A DNA stretch of 64,000 nucleotides, taken from NCBI GenBank assembly GCA_963921425.1, contig OY992834.1, positions 22,829,923 to 22,893,922 of the forward strand, given 5' to 3'. The stretch's first letter is position 1. Each line of letters begins with the position of its first letter. A model generated the notes under the pieces. It was not told the DNA's origin and searched no databases. It saw only the letters and a list, made by a program, of their open reading frames with translations. Position numbers and translations under genes: made by a program. Source of the stretch: Dryas octopetala. Lineage: Eukaryota > Streptophyta > Magnoliopsida > Rosales > Rosaceae. Positions 23,941-33,995 of this stretch are shown here, one piece after another.

Positions 23941-24979
23941 GGCTTATTCGCGTCAATGCTCTCTGAAAGTAACTTCGATTTTCACTTTGCCCCATAGAAC
24001 TTTATTCCTCTCACTTTGTCCCCCGAACTTTACAAAATACCATATTCCGTCAAGTCCCTTACCTGCTCCTTCAAAAAAGCTGATGTGGTGCTTATGTGGA
24101 TGAGCATTTGGTCTGTAAATTCCATGTGTACAAAATATTAATAAATAATGATTTCAAAATTCAAAACTTTTTAAAACTGAAAACAAAATTAAAATTCAAT
24201 TAAAAACTTAAAAAAAATTGAAAGAAATGAAAAAAACAAAGAAAAAACACCCAAACTCTTCCACCTTTTCCCAAACCCAACAACCCACATCTCCACCATG
24301 GCAAAGCACCTCCATCGTTCTTCACCCCACCCTCCCATACCACAACAAATAAAAAAAAAAAGCTTATATTTTCAGATCGATTTAGAAATACTCAAAGAAG
24401 AGAGAGATAGAAAGAGATGGATGGAGTGGTCTATGGAGGAGGGGAGGGCGGTGGCTGGGTTTGTTGTGAGTGAGTGGGTCGCGGACTTATGAGGGTCGAT
24501 TGGTTTTGCTCATTGAAGGCTACAATCAATTTGATATATTGGTGTGTGGACCGTGTGGTGGCTTGATTGGGAGAAAGAGAGAGAGGAGAAAAGGCTTGTC
24601 TATTGGCGAGGATGGTGGGGCTGGCCGGTGGGAAGGGTGAGGATGGTGGTTGATGAAGGTTTGTTTGGTTTGTATGGTGGGTATTGTGGATCTGGGTAGA
24701 GACACAGAGAATGAGAAAGAATGAGGGGAAGGGAGAGAAAGAGAAGGAGAGAGGGGAAGAGATAGAGATAGAGAGAGCCATGTAGGCATTTTAAATAATA
24801 TTAAAAGGGCTCATTCATGCCACTTAGGCAACCACGTAGGTCTTTTTGACGGAGCAAGTAACAGACTTGATGGAATATGGTATTTTGTAAAGTTCAGGGG
24901 GCAAAGTGGGAGGAATGAAGTTCCAGGGGGCAAATTGAAAATCGAAGTTACTTTCAGGGGGAATTGACGCGAATAAGCC
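23941..24979. mobile_element. Mutator-like MITE, 1039 bp, TSD TATTAAAAA
   Basis: Long terminal inverted repeats start GGCTTATTCGCGTCAAT and extend well over 100 bp (CACTTTGCCCC..., CTTTACAAAATACCATATTC). Perfect 9-bp duplications TATTAAAAA flank the element (23932-23940 and 24980-24988), the Mutator hallmark. The interior (24280-24790) is purine-rich on the plus strand and shows no transposase. Open stretches there are low-complexity. It belongs to the same TIR family as 50865-51352. Confidence 0.88.
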
Positions 24980-25059
24980 TATTAAAAATAAGATTTGTTT
25001 CTTTAGAAATTCTAAAGCATATATATCATGATAGAGCATAAAGATTGTTGATATGGTTC

Positions 25060-25676
25060 AAGCGAGTAAGGGGAATTCAGAAAAGATCCAATGTCCTTGC
25101 AGTTGTTGTATAAATCTCTAATACCACAATTTTAATACTGTATAAGCACTTGGTCACAAATGAGATGGATTCTACATACACGACATGGGTGTTTTAGGGA
25201 GAACTTCCTTTATATACAGATTCTACTTACACAATGATGTATGCAACTGTTGTCTTATAGAAGTATAAAACTAGATATAGTCTAATTGACAAAGCTTTTG
25301 ATGATATTTTGGAGATCTTTGGTGATACGCTACCACGTGATAACAGGCTTCCAGATTCCTTGTATTCAACAAAAAAATTACTCAAGGCATTGATCTAGGC
25401 TATGAAAAAATATATGCTTGTGTAAATGACTGTTGTTCATTTAGAAAAGAGCTAGAGTACATGGAGACATGTCCAAAATGTGGTTCTTCGCAGTGGAAAA
25501 TGAATGACCGAACCACAGAATTATGCATTGGAGTCCCTGCAAAGGTCTTGCGGTACTTTCTAATCATACTGAGATTTAGGAGAATGTTTATGTCACTGGA
25601 AATAGCAAAACAATTAACATGGCATTACACTCATAGAAGTCAGGATGAAAAAATGCGAAATCCAGTAAACTCATTG
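25060..25676 (+). pseudogene. TNP2-type CACTA transposase relic, split by solo LTR D
   Basis: Residual matches are IQCPCSCCINL and TTWVF.GELP (transposase-associated domain, 25085-25210), YEKIYACVNDCCSFRKELEY (25400) and METCPKCGSSQWKMNDRTTE (25461). RFRRMFMSLEIAKQLTWHYT follows. The frame then runs into the LTR in NPVNSL, and the next codon of the motif (A, then a TGA where family members have Trp) resumes at 28627. Stops and frame changes occur before 25461. It is a second, independently decayed TNP2 copy. Confidence 0.8.
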
Positions 25677-28621
25677 GGTAAGACCCTAGATTTTACCATA
25701 TTTTAATTTTTAGTTTGTTTAAATTAGAAATTTGTCTTATTCTTAGATTTGACTTATTTTTCTAAAATCAAAGTAACTTTGGTTAGACCTTGGTGACGAA
25801 GAAGTCATTTTTTTGAGAATAACGCCGTTTGGTTCGTCAAAATAAGAGTTCGGACGAAGGAGTTACGAATTTTCAAAATTGAAATTTTGTTTTAGTTTAT
25901 TATTTGATTTTTTGGAATTTAATTTGGAGAAGTTGGATTTTTCACAAAAATTATAGAAATTAAAATAATGTTTTGAGACCATAGATAATTAGTACTCAGC
26001 CTCATGAGTTCGTAAGATGTCTTGGGAGATTTTTTGGAGCTCGGATGTATTTTTGGTGGATTTTTGAAGTTGGAGAAAATGGAAAAAATTTGAAAAAAGA
26101 ACAAAATACACATGGCGCGCGCTGGTTGGCTAGACGTGTTGACGAGGAGCCCAACGAGCGGCTACACGGGAGCAGCGTGGACTGCATCACACTCGATCCC
26201 TCATGCCAAATCTAATCTGAGTCGTCCCCCTTCTAAAAAAAAAAGAAGGGCAGGCGCGACCCGCCGGATCAGCCCGCCCGTTTCCTCTCACAGCCTTCGA
26301 CACGCGTGCTGACCCATTTCGATTCCCACAACTCGATTAGAATTTTCAGACATTTTTCACTTGTTTTCGCTGTTTTGTGAGTGGGAACCTGTCCCACATT
26401 GAAAAAACAAGGAAACCTCTCACTCCCACAAGCTTATAAATAGAGGACCACCCTTTCCATATTCCTCACACCAAAACTTTGTGACTTTTCCAAAGTTTTC
26501 TTGAGACAAACGACTTGTTGGGAGTCTATTTAGTTTTAAATATTTGTTTGAGATCTTTTTTTTGGTGCCCTTAAGAATTTTGCACCTACAAATATTTCAA
26601 GCAAATAATTTTGATAATTTGTGAGAAAACTCTGCCATATTTTATGTTCGCCTTATTAAGGTCTTTGGGTAAGACTCTTAAGCTCGATTAAGTTATTTTA
26701 TTTTGAGGTTATTTACTTTTTAGGCTTTAATTTTTGTTTTAGCAATTCTATTTGTGGAGATTAAGCAAAGGAGGTCTACAACCGTGTATTTTAATCTCTA
26801 CTTTCTCTTTAAGGTTTTATGTATGATTAAATAGTTAAAGTTGGTTTTATTAAATTAATTAATCATGTCTAAAAGATGAATTTAATTATTCATGATTAAT
26901 TAGCTAAGTTGGATTTATTAAATTAATTAATCATGTTTAAATTAGATTTAATTACATAATTAGTTGATAAAAGTACGTAGGATTAATTATAATCAATTAA
27001 TTATGTAAATCAAATTAGATTGTAGAATTGCTATTACTAAAAATAATTAGTTTTACTAAGAAGCATGCAAATAAAGTTTAAAGTTGAATTAAATTATTTT
27101 GCTTGCATGACTAGTTACTCGTTAATTAATCAATCTAATAATGGATTGAGGCTACCCTATTAAAGTAACCGAACACGTGATGTCGAGATCAGTATCAGCT
27201 GCTGTTGCTCTGCCGGCTTCAGGATATTGGGATTAATCCCCCAGTCTCCCCAGTACTAATCTGGTCATGTTGTTGAACTTTAATTGGTTAACTTCTAGAC
27301 TTATAAATAAAATCGGACTTTAAGTAAAAAACTTAAGTCCCGAAAATACAGAAACTTAGTCTTAGTAGATTAGTTTCTGAGATTTTCTAGAAAGACATGA
27401 CCGAAAGGAAAGGTTGTGCTGAAACTCCGTCGATTTTACCGTTGACTAAAGTCAGTATTATGTCGGATTTTGGATTTCTAATTTCCCAGAAAAGGATTTA
27501 AGGATGTTTGCACTATGGAAGTACAAAGAAGTTAAGCTAGGACACCAGGTAGGGATATTCTCACATCCTGACTATTGAGACTGTTTTAGTGCGTGTATGT
27601 ATGATAATAAATATATTGCTTGTGAACTCTGCATTGGTTTTGTATGCAATGTTGCGTAATGTTGTTGTTAATGATGATCTGAGAGTAAAGGGTCACGAAA
27701 AACGATAACCTTGAGTTTCGATCCCCTAAACTTCCAGAAGGGGTACGTACAGACGAGTTAGTCGATTTATTCTTCTGGAGAGGCTAGCTTAAGGGGTACT
27801 ACCATGGTAAAAGATATTCTCGCTACATTGCCGAAGTATGGATGCGGTAAGTGTAGTTGGCCATTAGTGATTGATTATCAGGTAATGATACTTTGGGATC
27901 CCATGAATGTTTTAAAGAATTTGCATGCTCATCATCAAAGGTTTCATGGATTTCAACGATTAAACTTTGATATTGGATTGTTGGTGAATCTTTATGAACT
28001 GTTTTATCACTGGCTATATTTATTAAGTATTTTACCTACTATTTTCAAACTCAACCAAGGTCCACTGAGAGGAAGCTATGATCATATGTGATGCTTATCC
28101 CCTACGTTGTTTGTTTTGTTCTTTGCGTGCTTGTGATCGCAGATAACGTTCCAGTTGACGATCTTGTTTAATCGGTTAAGCGAGGCACTCGTATATCTTG
28201 CTAGGCATCCTCATGTCTTCTTCATGTTTAACATGTTGTTTTGTTGGGTCTTTTACCCGTTTTATTACATATCGTTTTATCCAGTTTATAATTACTCAGA
28301 ATTTCTTTCTAGTATTAGGTTGGTATCCCGTTTTGGGTTTTTGTTTCACAAATATGATCTTTACTGCTGACATGTTGTGCTAAGTGTTATTTTTCTAAAA
28401 CTCTAAATACCCTATTGGGTTGGCTTATTTTAATTATATTTTGAGTATGTTGTTATGATTTCCGCCGCTGTATACTTTATTCTCTGATCCAATCTGTTTT
28501 CTATAAAATAAAAAGCTTAACTCGTCTTAAGAAACTTGGAATATTGATGCTATGGCTTGGTATCGCATGCTAAGGTTCTTAGGGCGGGTGCCTCTGCATG
28601 GGCCCAGTTTGGGGCCTGACA
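25677..28621 (+). mobile_element. Solo LTR D (gypsy, Tekay-like), 2945 bp, TSD CATTG
   Basis: It starts GGTAAGACCC, consistent with a TGTAAGACCC ancestor, and ends GGGGCCTGACA. CATTG flanks it on both sides (25672-25676 and 28622-28626). It sits within a TNP2 codon run. Inside are a GC-rich block at 26110-26320, a TATAAATAG-like site near 26436, repeated ATTAATTAATCATG motifs at 26840-26960 and a region shared with LTR G (28152-28466). No internal retrotransposon part is present. Confidence 0.83.
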
Positions 28622-28885
28622 CATTGGCATGAAATAGAATTGAAAATGGATAATGCTTATACATGGCAATACCCAAAGATGCATACAGATTCAATCCAAT
28701 GCATGCGTACCTTTGCCATCCTGCATAAGCAATATAAATCACTTGTTATCAAAATAGTGGACTAACCCTAGCTGACACCAAACTAAATTGGGCCCACTAC
28801 TAGACAATACCAATTGATCCCTAGTAGCAAGAACGTCATTAGCATGCATCTGTGATGACTTAACAGCCCGCACTCTAGTCATACT
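28622..28885. other. Flank between solo LTR D and the Tat element
   Basis: Begins with the continuation of the split TNP2 relic (a few codons). The rest is unrecognised. It ends in ATACT, the target duplication of the Tat element. Confidence 0.4.
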
Positions 28886-29945
28886 TGTTGATGCAAATTC
28901 TCGTAAGGTAGATGCAACAACTTAGATAAGCTGATCTGGCTGATCAGGTGCTTTGCTGGATGATGAAATGGATGCTGGTTGAGATCTTCCTGCAAGAGAA
29001 ACAAGGTCAAGGGAGATGGACCGGTGTGGTACCAGCCAAACACGCTCCGATGATGAAGTCAGTGATGGTATTTGATGGTGGATGAGGAAGAACAAAGGAA
29101 GAACTTGGGAGAATGGGAAGAACAAGGCAAATGTTCTGGGTTATTCTCAACAAGTTGGGTATATTCTTGGGAGAGTGGAAATTTTGTGTAAGTGTTTTGT
29201 GTGTAGATGCGTAGTCCTAGTTTTTGCACATATGACTTGATATATATAAGCAAAGGGAACCTTAATGAGTAAGATACCTGCATGTGAATGAATGGTTGCT
29301 AGAGACCCACGCACCTGGTCAGACCTAGTTGCATGCTCAGCTGCCTGCTTCTTCAGCATTCAATGCTGCATTGAATGCTCCATTAAATGCAAGGCTGGAA
29401 GGTTCAGGCAGACTGCTCCAGTAGTCATGAATGCAAGCCTGATATCCCTTCTGTCAGAAGATTTGTGTCAGGTGCATTTAAGTGCGGCGGTTCGTCCCAG
29501 CGTGATCTTCCCGGGAATGGCGGCGGAGAGCCGAGCCGAGCCGATACAAGCACGTGTCTTTATGCGTAGACATAAAGTCCATGTATGATCGGATCGGGCA
29601 CGGGATTCAAGACCGAGCCGATCCAGTAGACTGGGGTCCTTCCGAGCCCTTACTGGTCGACGCCAGAACTCGAAAAGAGACCGTGCCCTGTGCCGAGCCG
29701 AGCCGAACCGGAATGACCGTGGTGAGATGGACACTCGATCTATTGAAAGATCATCGGTTCGGCTCGGACCGAACATGGTGGGCCCGGCGTGGGAATTCGG
29801 TCCGAGCTGGCAGAGGAAATGCTGACCAGTGATGATGTGGAGGTCAAAGTTTGACTATAGAAAGTCAACTCCGAGATGGGTGTTGACCAGCCACGTGTCG
29901 AGCCGTGATTGGCTATTCGGATCGATGTGGATTTTCCCACAAACA
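28886..29945 (-). repeat. Tat element 3' LTR (left copy)
   Basis: 1060 bp, TGTTG...AACA on the plus strand. Equal in length to the right copy and nearly identical to it. Contains several GAGCCGAGCCGA clusters and a TATATATAAG stretch near 29240. Confidence 0.93.
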
Positions 29946-29958
29946 GGAGTCCCCCAAC
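29946..29958 (-). other. Polypurine tract-like site
   Basis: On the minus strand GTTGGGGGACTCC lies directly before the 3' LTR, where second-strand priming occurs in LTR elements. Confidence 0.6.
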
Positions 29959-30251
29959 TTCCGATCCGAGCAGACAGTGATGGATTGGAAGTTGAGATGT
30001 AAGGATTTTCCCAAAGATAGCACTTTGTTCGATCCGAGCCGAACCCTACAAATCTATGTTCTCGAAGATCCGAACACATGACGACTTGTGATTGTCCAAA
30101 ATATCTCAGGGGCAGGTGAAGGGACGTTTGATTTCTGCATGGGGGAACGTAAGGGTCACCTCATTATGGGTATTTTTGAATGCTTGACAGGTGTCAAGAT
30201 CTGGCATGTGAAGCGCCAGAAATGAAGGGTTGAGATCGGTTTGCATGGGGG

Positions 30252-30259
30252 TATAAAAG
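30252..30259 (+). promoter_or_regulatory. TATA box candidate for the antisense ORF
   Basis: TATAAAAG in a GC-richer context, followed by CT-rich sequence (30269-30345) like a plant transcription start region. It lies 330 bp before the ATG of the plus-strand ORF at 30583. A GTAAGTG donor-like site at 30458 suggests a leader intron. The antisense ORF may therefore have its own promoter, independent of the LTR. Confidence 0.5.
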
Positions 30260-30582
30260 TGGTGGTTTCTCTCTCTTCCCTCACTTTCACCTTCAGACCT
30301 TCTCTCTCTTCTGCGAAAACTCTCTCTCTCTCACCACAAATTTCTTTCTCTCACCATCGTCTTCGAAGTTGTCCGATCTCGAATCCGACCACGTACGGCG
30401 GTAGGCGAGGTGGTTCCGAGGGTGTTTGGGGCGGAAACTTTGGGCGGAGGAAAACCAGTAAGTGATTCTCCTCCTTTCTGAGTTTTTTGCATTTCGGGTT
30501 TTCTGGGTGTGTGTTCTTGGTGTTCTTGAAAAAGGACATCTTTTGATCCAAAAAGCAAGAGAGAGAAAAAGAGAAACTGTTA

Positions 30583-32976
30583 GTGATGTCTGGATCCGAC
30601 TCGAGTGATCGGCTCGGCTCTGGGGAGGCGTTTGAAGGAGACAGCGAGGCCGAGATGAGCCGAAGCCCACCTGCGGAAGAGGCCGAGCCGAGCCGAAGCC
30701 CACCTGCGGGTGAGGCGAGTTGGGATGGCTTGTCCGAAGAATTGGACGAGGCCGGCTCGGCACTGAATCGCAATCCAGGTGGAGAGCGCCGAGCCCGAGG
30801 GGACCAAGAAAACCCCGAGATACTGAGTTCCGATTGGGAACAAGGGACGGCCGAAGGAGGCGACGAAGAGCCTCTCGACGTCGAGCCGATCGCCATTATC
30901 CCGAGCAGACTCACTTCAGGCTCGGATGAAAGGGATAGGGGTCACGAGGCTTCGACCTCGGCTCAGGGAGTGACGGGGAGTCCGGTCGACCCGGACTTCT
31001 ATGAGGAACTGGCGTGGAAGGCCGATCAGATCCCCAACGAGATGACCGAATACCATCTTAGGGACTTGAGGAATAGGTACTCAGTCCCCGACTCCGTGCT
31101 GATGAGGTTGCCGACCGAGGGGGAGAAGCCGAGCCGACCCCCGATAGGATGGGTGACCATGTACCCGGAGATGTTTGAGAATGGGGTTCGGCTTCCCCTG
31201 CATACCTTCCTGCAGGACTGGCTCGCGACGATCGGCGCGGCGCCACACCAGCTGAACCCGAATGTATACAGGATCATCCTGTCCATGCATATCTTGTGGC
31301 ACAAAGTGCACAAGTGTGTGCCACACAAGGATATCCTGTTTTGCAATTACGCGCTGAGGTCGAAGCAGAGCGAGCTCGGATTCTACAACCTCCAGGCGTA
31401 CTCGGGGCCACTCTTCGGTGGGAATCCCTCTTCCCAGAAGACATGGAAGAAAAGATACTTCTTTGTCTCTGGGGATTGGGAATTCGTCGATCCGAACAGA
31501 ATGACTTCGGCTCGGGTTCCCAGAGCCTTTAGGATCCCAGGTGGGCATTGGGAGTTTGGGGCCGATCCGAGGACAATTTGCTTATGTCTTGTAACAATTG
31601 CATTTTTCCTCTGTCTAACCCTTTTTGGTTTCGCCTTTGCAGTCAGCTGGGGCAAGTACAAGCTCCGAGGCGAACTCAAGGACCAGATCGCCGCGATTAG
31701 GGACTCACCGGCAGAGTACTTGTCAACCAAGTTCCTGCTCGGGGAGACTCAGATCCGATCGAGCGGGATCTCCTGGTTTGTGCCCAGGTGGAATCCTAGG
31801 GCCGAAAGGGGAATGGCGCCCACCGAACTGGAGACTCGCCTTAGGAGGAGGGCGGCTCGGAGTGTCCAGAAGAAAGCAGCGGGGCGGCCCCCTGCCGAGC
31901 CGGTCCAGGCTCCTGCCCCAGCGGCAGCCCAGCCTAGATCTCCTGCGCCGAGACCGGTTCGGCAAGCAGAGAAGAGGAAAGCTCCCCAGACCGAGGCCCC
32001 GGTGGAGAAGAGGGCTCGGGCCGAACCCGGCGGTTCTGGTGCCGGAGCATCTGGTTCGGCGCCCCTGAAGGCGGTGGAGGTAGACCCCGGCCTCGAGCCG
32101 TTCGTCACGGGCCTTAAGCGCGTGATGACCGCGAGGGTGCAGGAGGGGCTGTGGGTCGATCATGGCGAGCCGGGCTTCGGCCACCAGGCTCTGATCGCGT
32201 CCCGCCAGGCCATGTTGGTAAGTCTCTTTTACTTCGGATTTCGTCTATTCGATCGGTTCGGATTAGTAACAGATATGTTTCTCTTGCAGCTCGCCATGAG
32301 GCAGTTCGAAGCTGCTAAGGCCGCCGTCGATGCCGAGGCGAAACTGGAGAGGTTTCGGGCACGAATCCTGGAGCTAAAAGAGAAGCTGGCCGAGGCCGAG
32401 CGGACGGTCAATGCCGAGCGCGAACGGTCAGAGGGTCTGCAGTCCAGGCTGGCCAGGAAGGAGGAGGAGGTCGCTCGGCTCGGCAAAGAGCTTGCATCCT
32501 CGGAGCAAAATGTGGCTGACTTGAGGCACTATGTCGGCGATCTCCAGCGAGACGTCGAGGCTGCCGAACGGAGGGTCGAAAATGCCGAACTCCGACGTCG
32601 AGCTGAAGTGCCGAGCGCCCAGGCACTGGCTGATGCCCATTTTGATGGGTATCAGGAGCTCTTGGAGGCGATCAAATCGAAGAGGCCGGACTGGGATGTC
32701 TCATTCCTTGGCGAGTCCGATGACGATGAAGACACCCAGGGAAGTCAACAGGATGAGCTTCCTCCCTCCGATCGCCAAGTCCGCGCCGAAGTCGAGCCGA
32801 CTCCGGAAGATCCTCCACCGCCTGCACACGAGCCGAACCCGATTCCCGCAGTCCCCGACTCCGATCCTAATGATGAGATGCAGATCGGCGGGGTTGAGGT
32901 GGTGCAGCTCGGCGAGGAGACGCCTGAGGAGTCTACCGAGCCGATCCAAGAGGGCCCTGCCGAGCGATCTGCATGA
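30583..32976 (+). CDS. Antisense ORF of the Tat element (putative gypsy-type transposon protein)
   Basis: An open frame of 797 codons opposite in strand to gag-pol, placed between the pol end and the 3' LTR, as in Tat-lineage elements. The N-terminal 120 residues are acidic and low in complexity. Residues about 130-320 (YEELAWKADQIP, HTFLQDWLATIGAAPHQLNP, WKKRYFFVSGDWEF) resemble the 'putative gypsy type transposon' family (PF04195). A Pro/Ala/Arg-rich linker follows at 420-490. A coiled coil lies at about 580-680 (Glu/Arg/Leu heptads), and the tail is acidic. Two intron-like stretches, 31586-31642 and 32218-32289 (GTAAGT...TTGCAG), are multiples of three, so the frame stays open spliced or unspliced. 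The function of the family is unknown. It is unlikely to be a host gene. Confidence 0.8.
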   Translation: MMSGSDSSDRLGSGEAFEGDSEAEMSRSPPAEEAEPSRSPPAGEASWDGLSEELDEAGSALNRNPGGERRARGDQENPEILSSDWEQGTAEGGDEEPLDVEPIAIIPSRLTSGSDERDRGHEASTSAQGVTGSPVDPDFYEELAWKADQIPNEMTEYHLRDLRNRYSVPDSVLMRLPTEGEKPSRPPIGWVTMYPEMFENGVRLPLHTFLQDWLATIGAAPHQLNPNVYRIILSMHILWHKVHKCVPHKDILFCNYALRSKQSELGFYNLQAYSGPLFGGNPSSQKTWKKRYFFVSGDWEFVDPNRMTSARVPRAFRIPGGHWEFGADPRTICLCLVTIAFFLCLTLFGFAFAVSWGKYKLRGELKDQIAAIRDSPAEYLSTKFLLGETQIRSSGISWFVPRWNPRAERGMAPTELETRLRRRAARSVQKKAAGRPPAEPVQAPAPAAAQPRSPAPRPVRQAEKRKAPQTEAPVEKRARAEPGGSGAGASGSAPLKAVEVDPGLEPFVTGLKRVMTARVQEGLWVDHGEPGFGHQALIASRQAMLVSLFYFGFRLFDRFGLVTDMFLLQLAMRQFEAAKAAVDAEAKLERFRARILELKEKLAEAERTVNAERERSEGLQSRLARKEEEVARLGKELASSEQNVADLRHYVGDLQRDVEAAERRVENAELRRRAEVPSAQALADAHFDGYQELLEAIKSKRPDWDVSFLGESDDDEDTQGSQQDELPPSDRQVRAEVEPTPEDPPPPAHEPNPIPAVPDSDPNDEMQIGGVEVVQLGEETPEESTEPIQEGPAERSA

Positions 32977-33535
32977 TGGCTGATTTTGTTTAACTCTTAT
33001 GTTGTCTTGTTTTTGTTTTTTGTTCCCGAGCCGAAGTGTGGCTCGGGTTTAATTGTTTTTGGAACAATTTGTATTTGGTTTTATGTTATTTATTTATCAG
33101 TATTTTCTTTATATGATACAAGTTGCTGTCAGTTCGGCTCGGAAATTAAGCTAAAAGACAAAACTAATAACACATGGACAAGAAAATGATAAAAGTGAAA
33201 GACATAATAAAAACCAAGGCATTTTGAGATCGGCTCGGCATGCCGATCGTAATGAAAATGAATGGTAATGGTAAATTAAAACTTGTCTTCGGATCAGCTT
33301 GATAAGCATAACCAATATAAGTAAAAATTTAACAACCCTAGTGATTCCGAATGGGCTCGGCATACCCATTGAGGTTTTTAGGAATGCGGTTTTTTTTGAG
33401 AAAAATATTCAAACCTACTTTCAGATCGGCTCGGCATGCACGATGAAAGTTTTGGTTGGAGTGTATATTTTTCTTTTAAAAATATCCTGTTGAACGTTAG
33501 GACTGTAGGAAGTCACTTCGGCTCGGACAGGGATT

Positions 33536-33819
33536 TTTATAGACCTGATAAGTCTGTAATATGTCGAGCATCGGGCCGGAAATGGCGCGCCAGCTCGACA
33601 CATGAGTTTATAGACCTGATGAGTCTGTAATATGCCGAGCATCGGGCCGGAAATGGCGCGCCAGCTCGACACATGAGTTTATAGACCTGATGAGTCTGTA
33701 ATATGCCGAGCATCGGGCCGGAAATGGCGCGCCAGCTCGACACATGAGTTTATAGACCTGATGAGTCTGTAATGCACCGAGCGTCGGGCCGAGAATGGCA
33801 CTTCGGCTCGGCACATGTG
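33536..33819 (-). repeat. 71-bp tandem repeat, four copies, in the Tat element
   Basis: Units start at 33536, 33607, 33678 and 33749 (TTTATAGACCTGATRAGTCT...). The middle copies are nearly identical and the last is diverged. The array lies in the untranslated stretch between the gag-pol end and the antisense ORF. Tat elements are known to carry variable tandem repeats there that can seed satellites. Confidence 0.93.
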
Positions 33820-33995
33820 TTTACTATTTTTTCGAAGGAAACACTTAGATCTTTCCTCTTTGTTGGAAGTGTATAGGAGTAGAGTCCCCAGTGTTTGCTT
33901 CGAAAAATAAGAAGAAAAATGAGTAGAAATGTGTTCATCTTTTCATTGATTGGAATGGGTGTTAGGTCGGACAGTCCCCGATCCTAACTACATTT

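Noticed and set aside
24298-24790. Pro/Ser-rich frames on both strands
   Set aside because: Low-complexity purine/pyrimidine sequence inside a Mutator MITE; no domain.
28770-28830. CACTACTAGACAATACC near 28796 as another CACTA end
   Set aside because: No matching right end, subterminal repeats or 3-bp duplication could be found.
29292-29832. Repeated pairs of small frames shared by 28886-29945 and 40019-41078
   Set aside because: These are the two LTR copies of the Tat element, not duplicated genes.
30583-32976. The long plus-strand frame as a host gene
   Set aside because: It lies wholly between the LTRs of a Tat element and matches the known antisense ORF position of that lineage.
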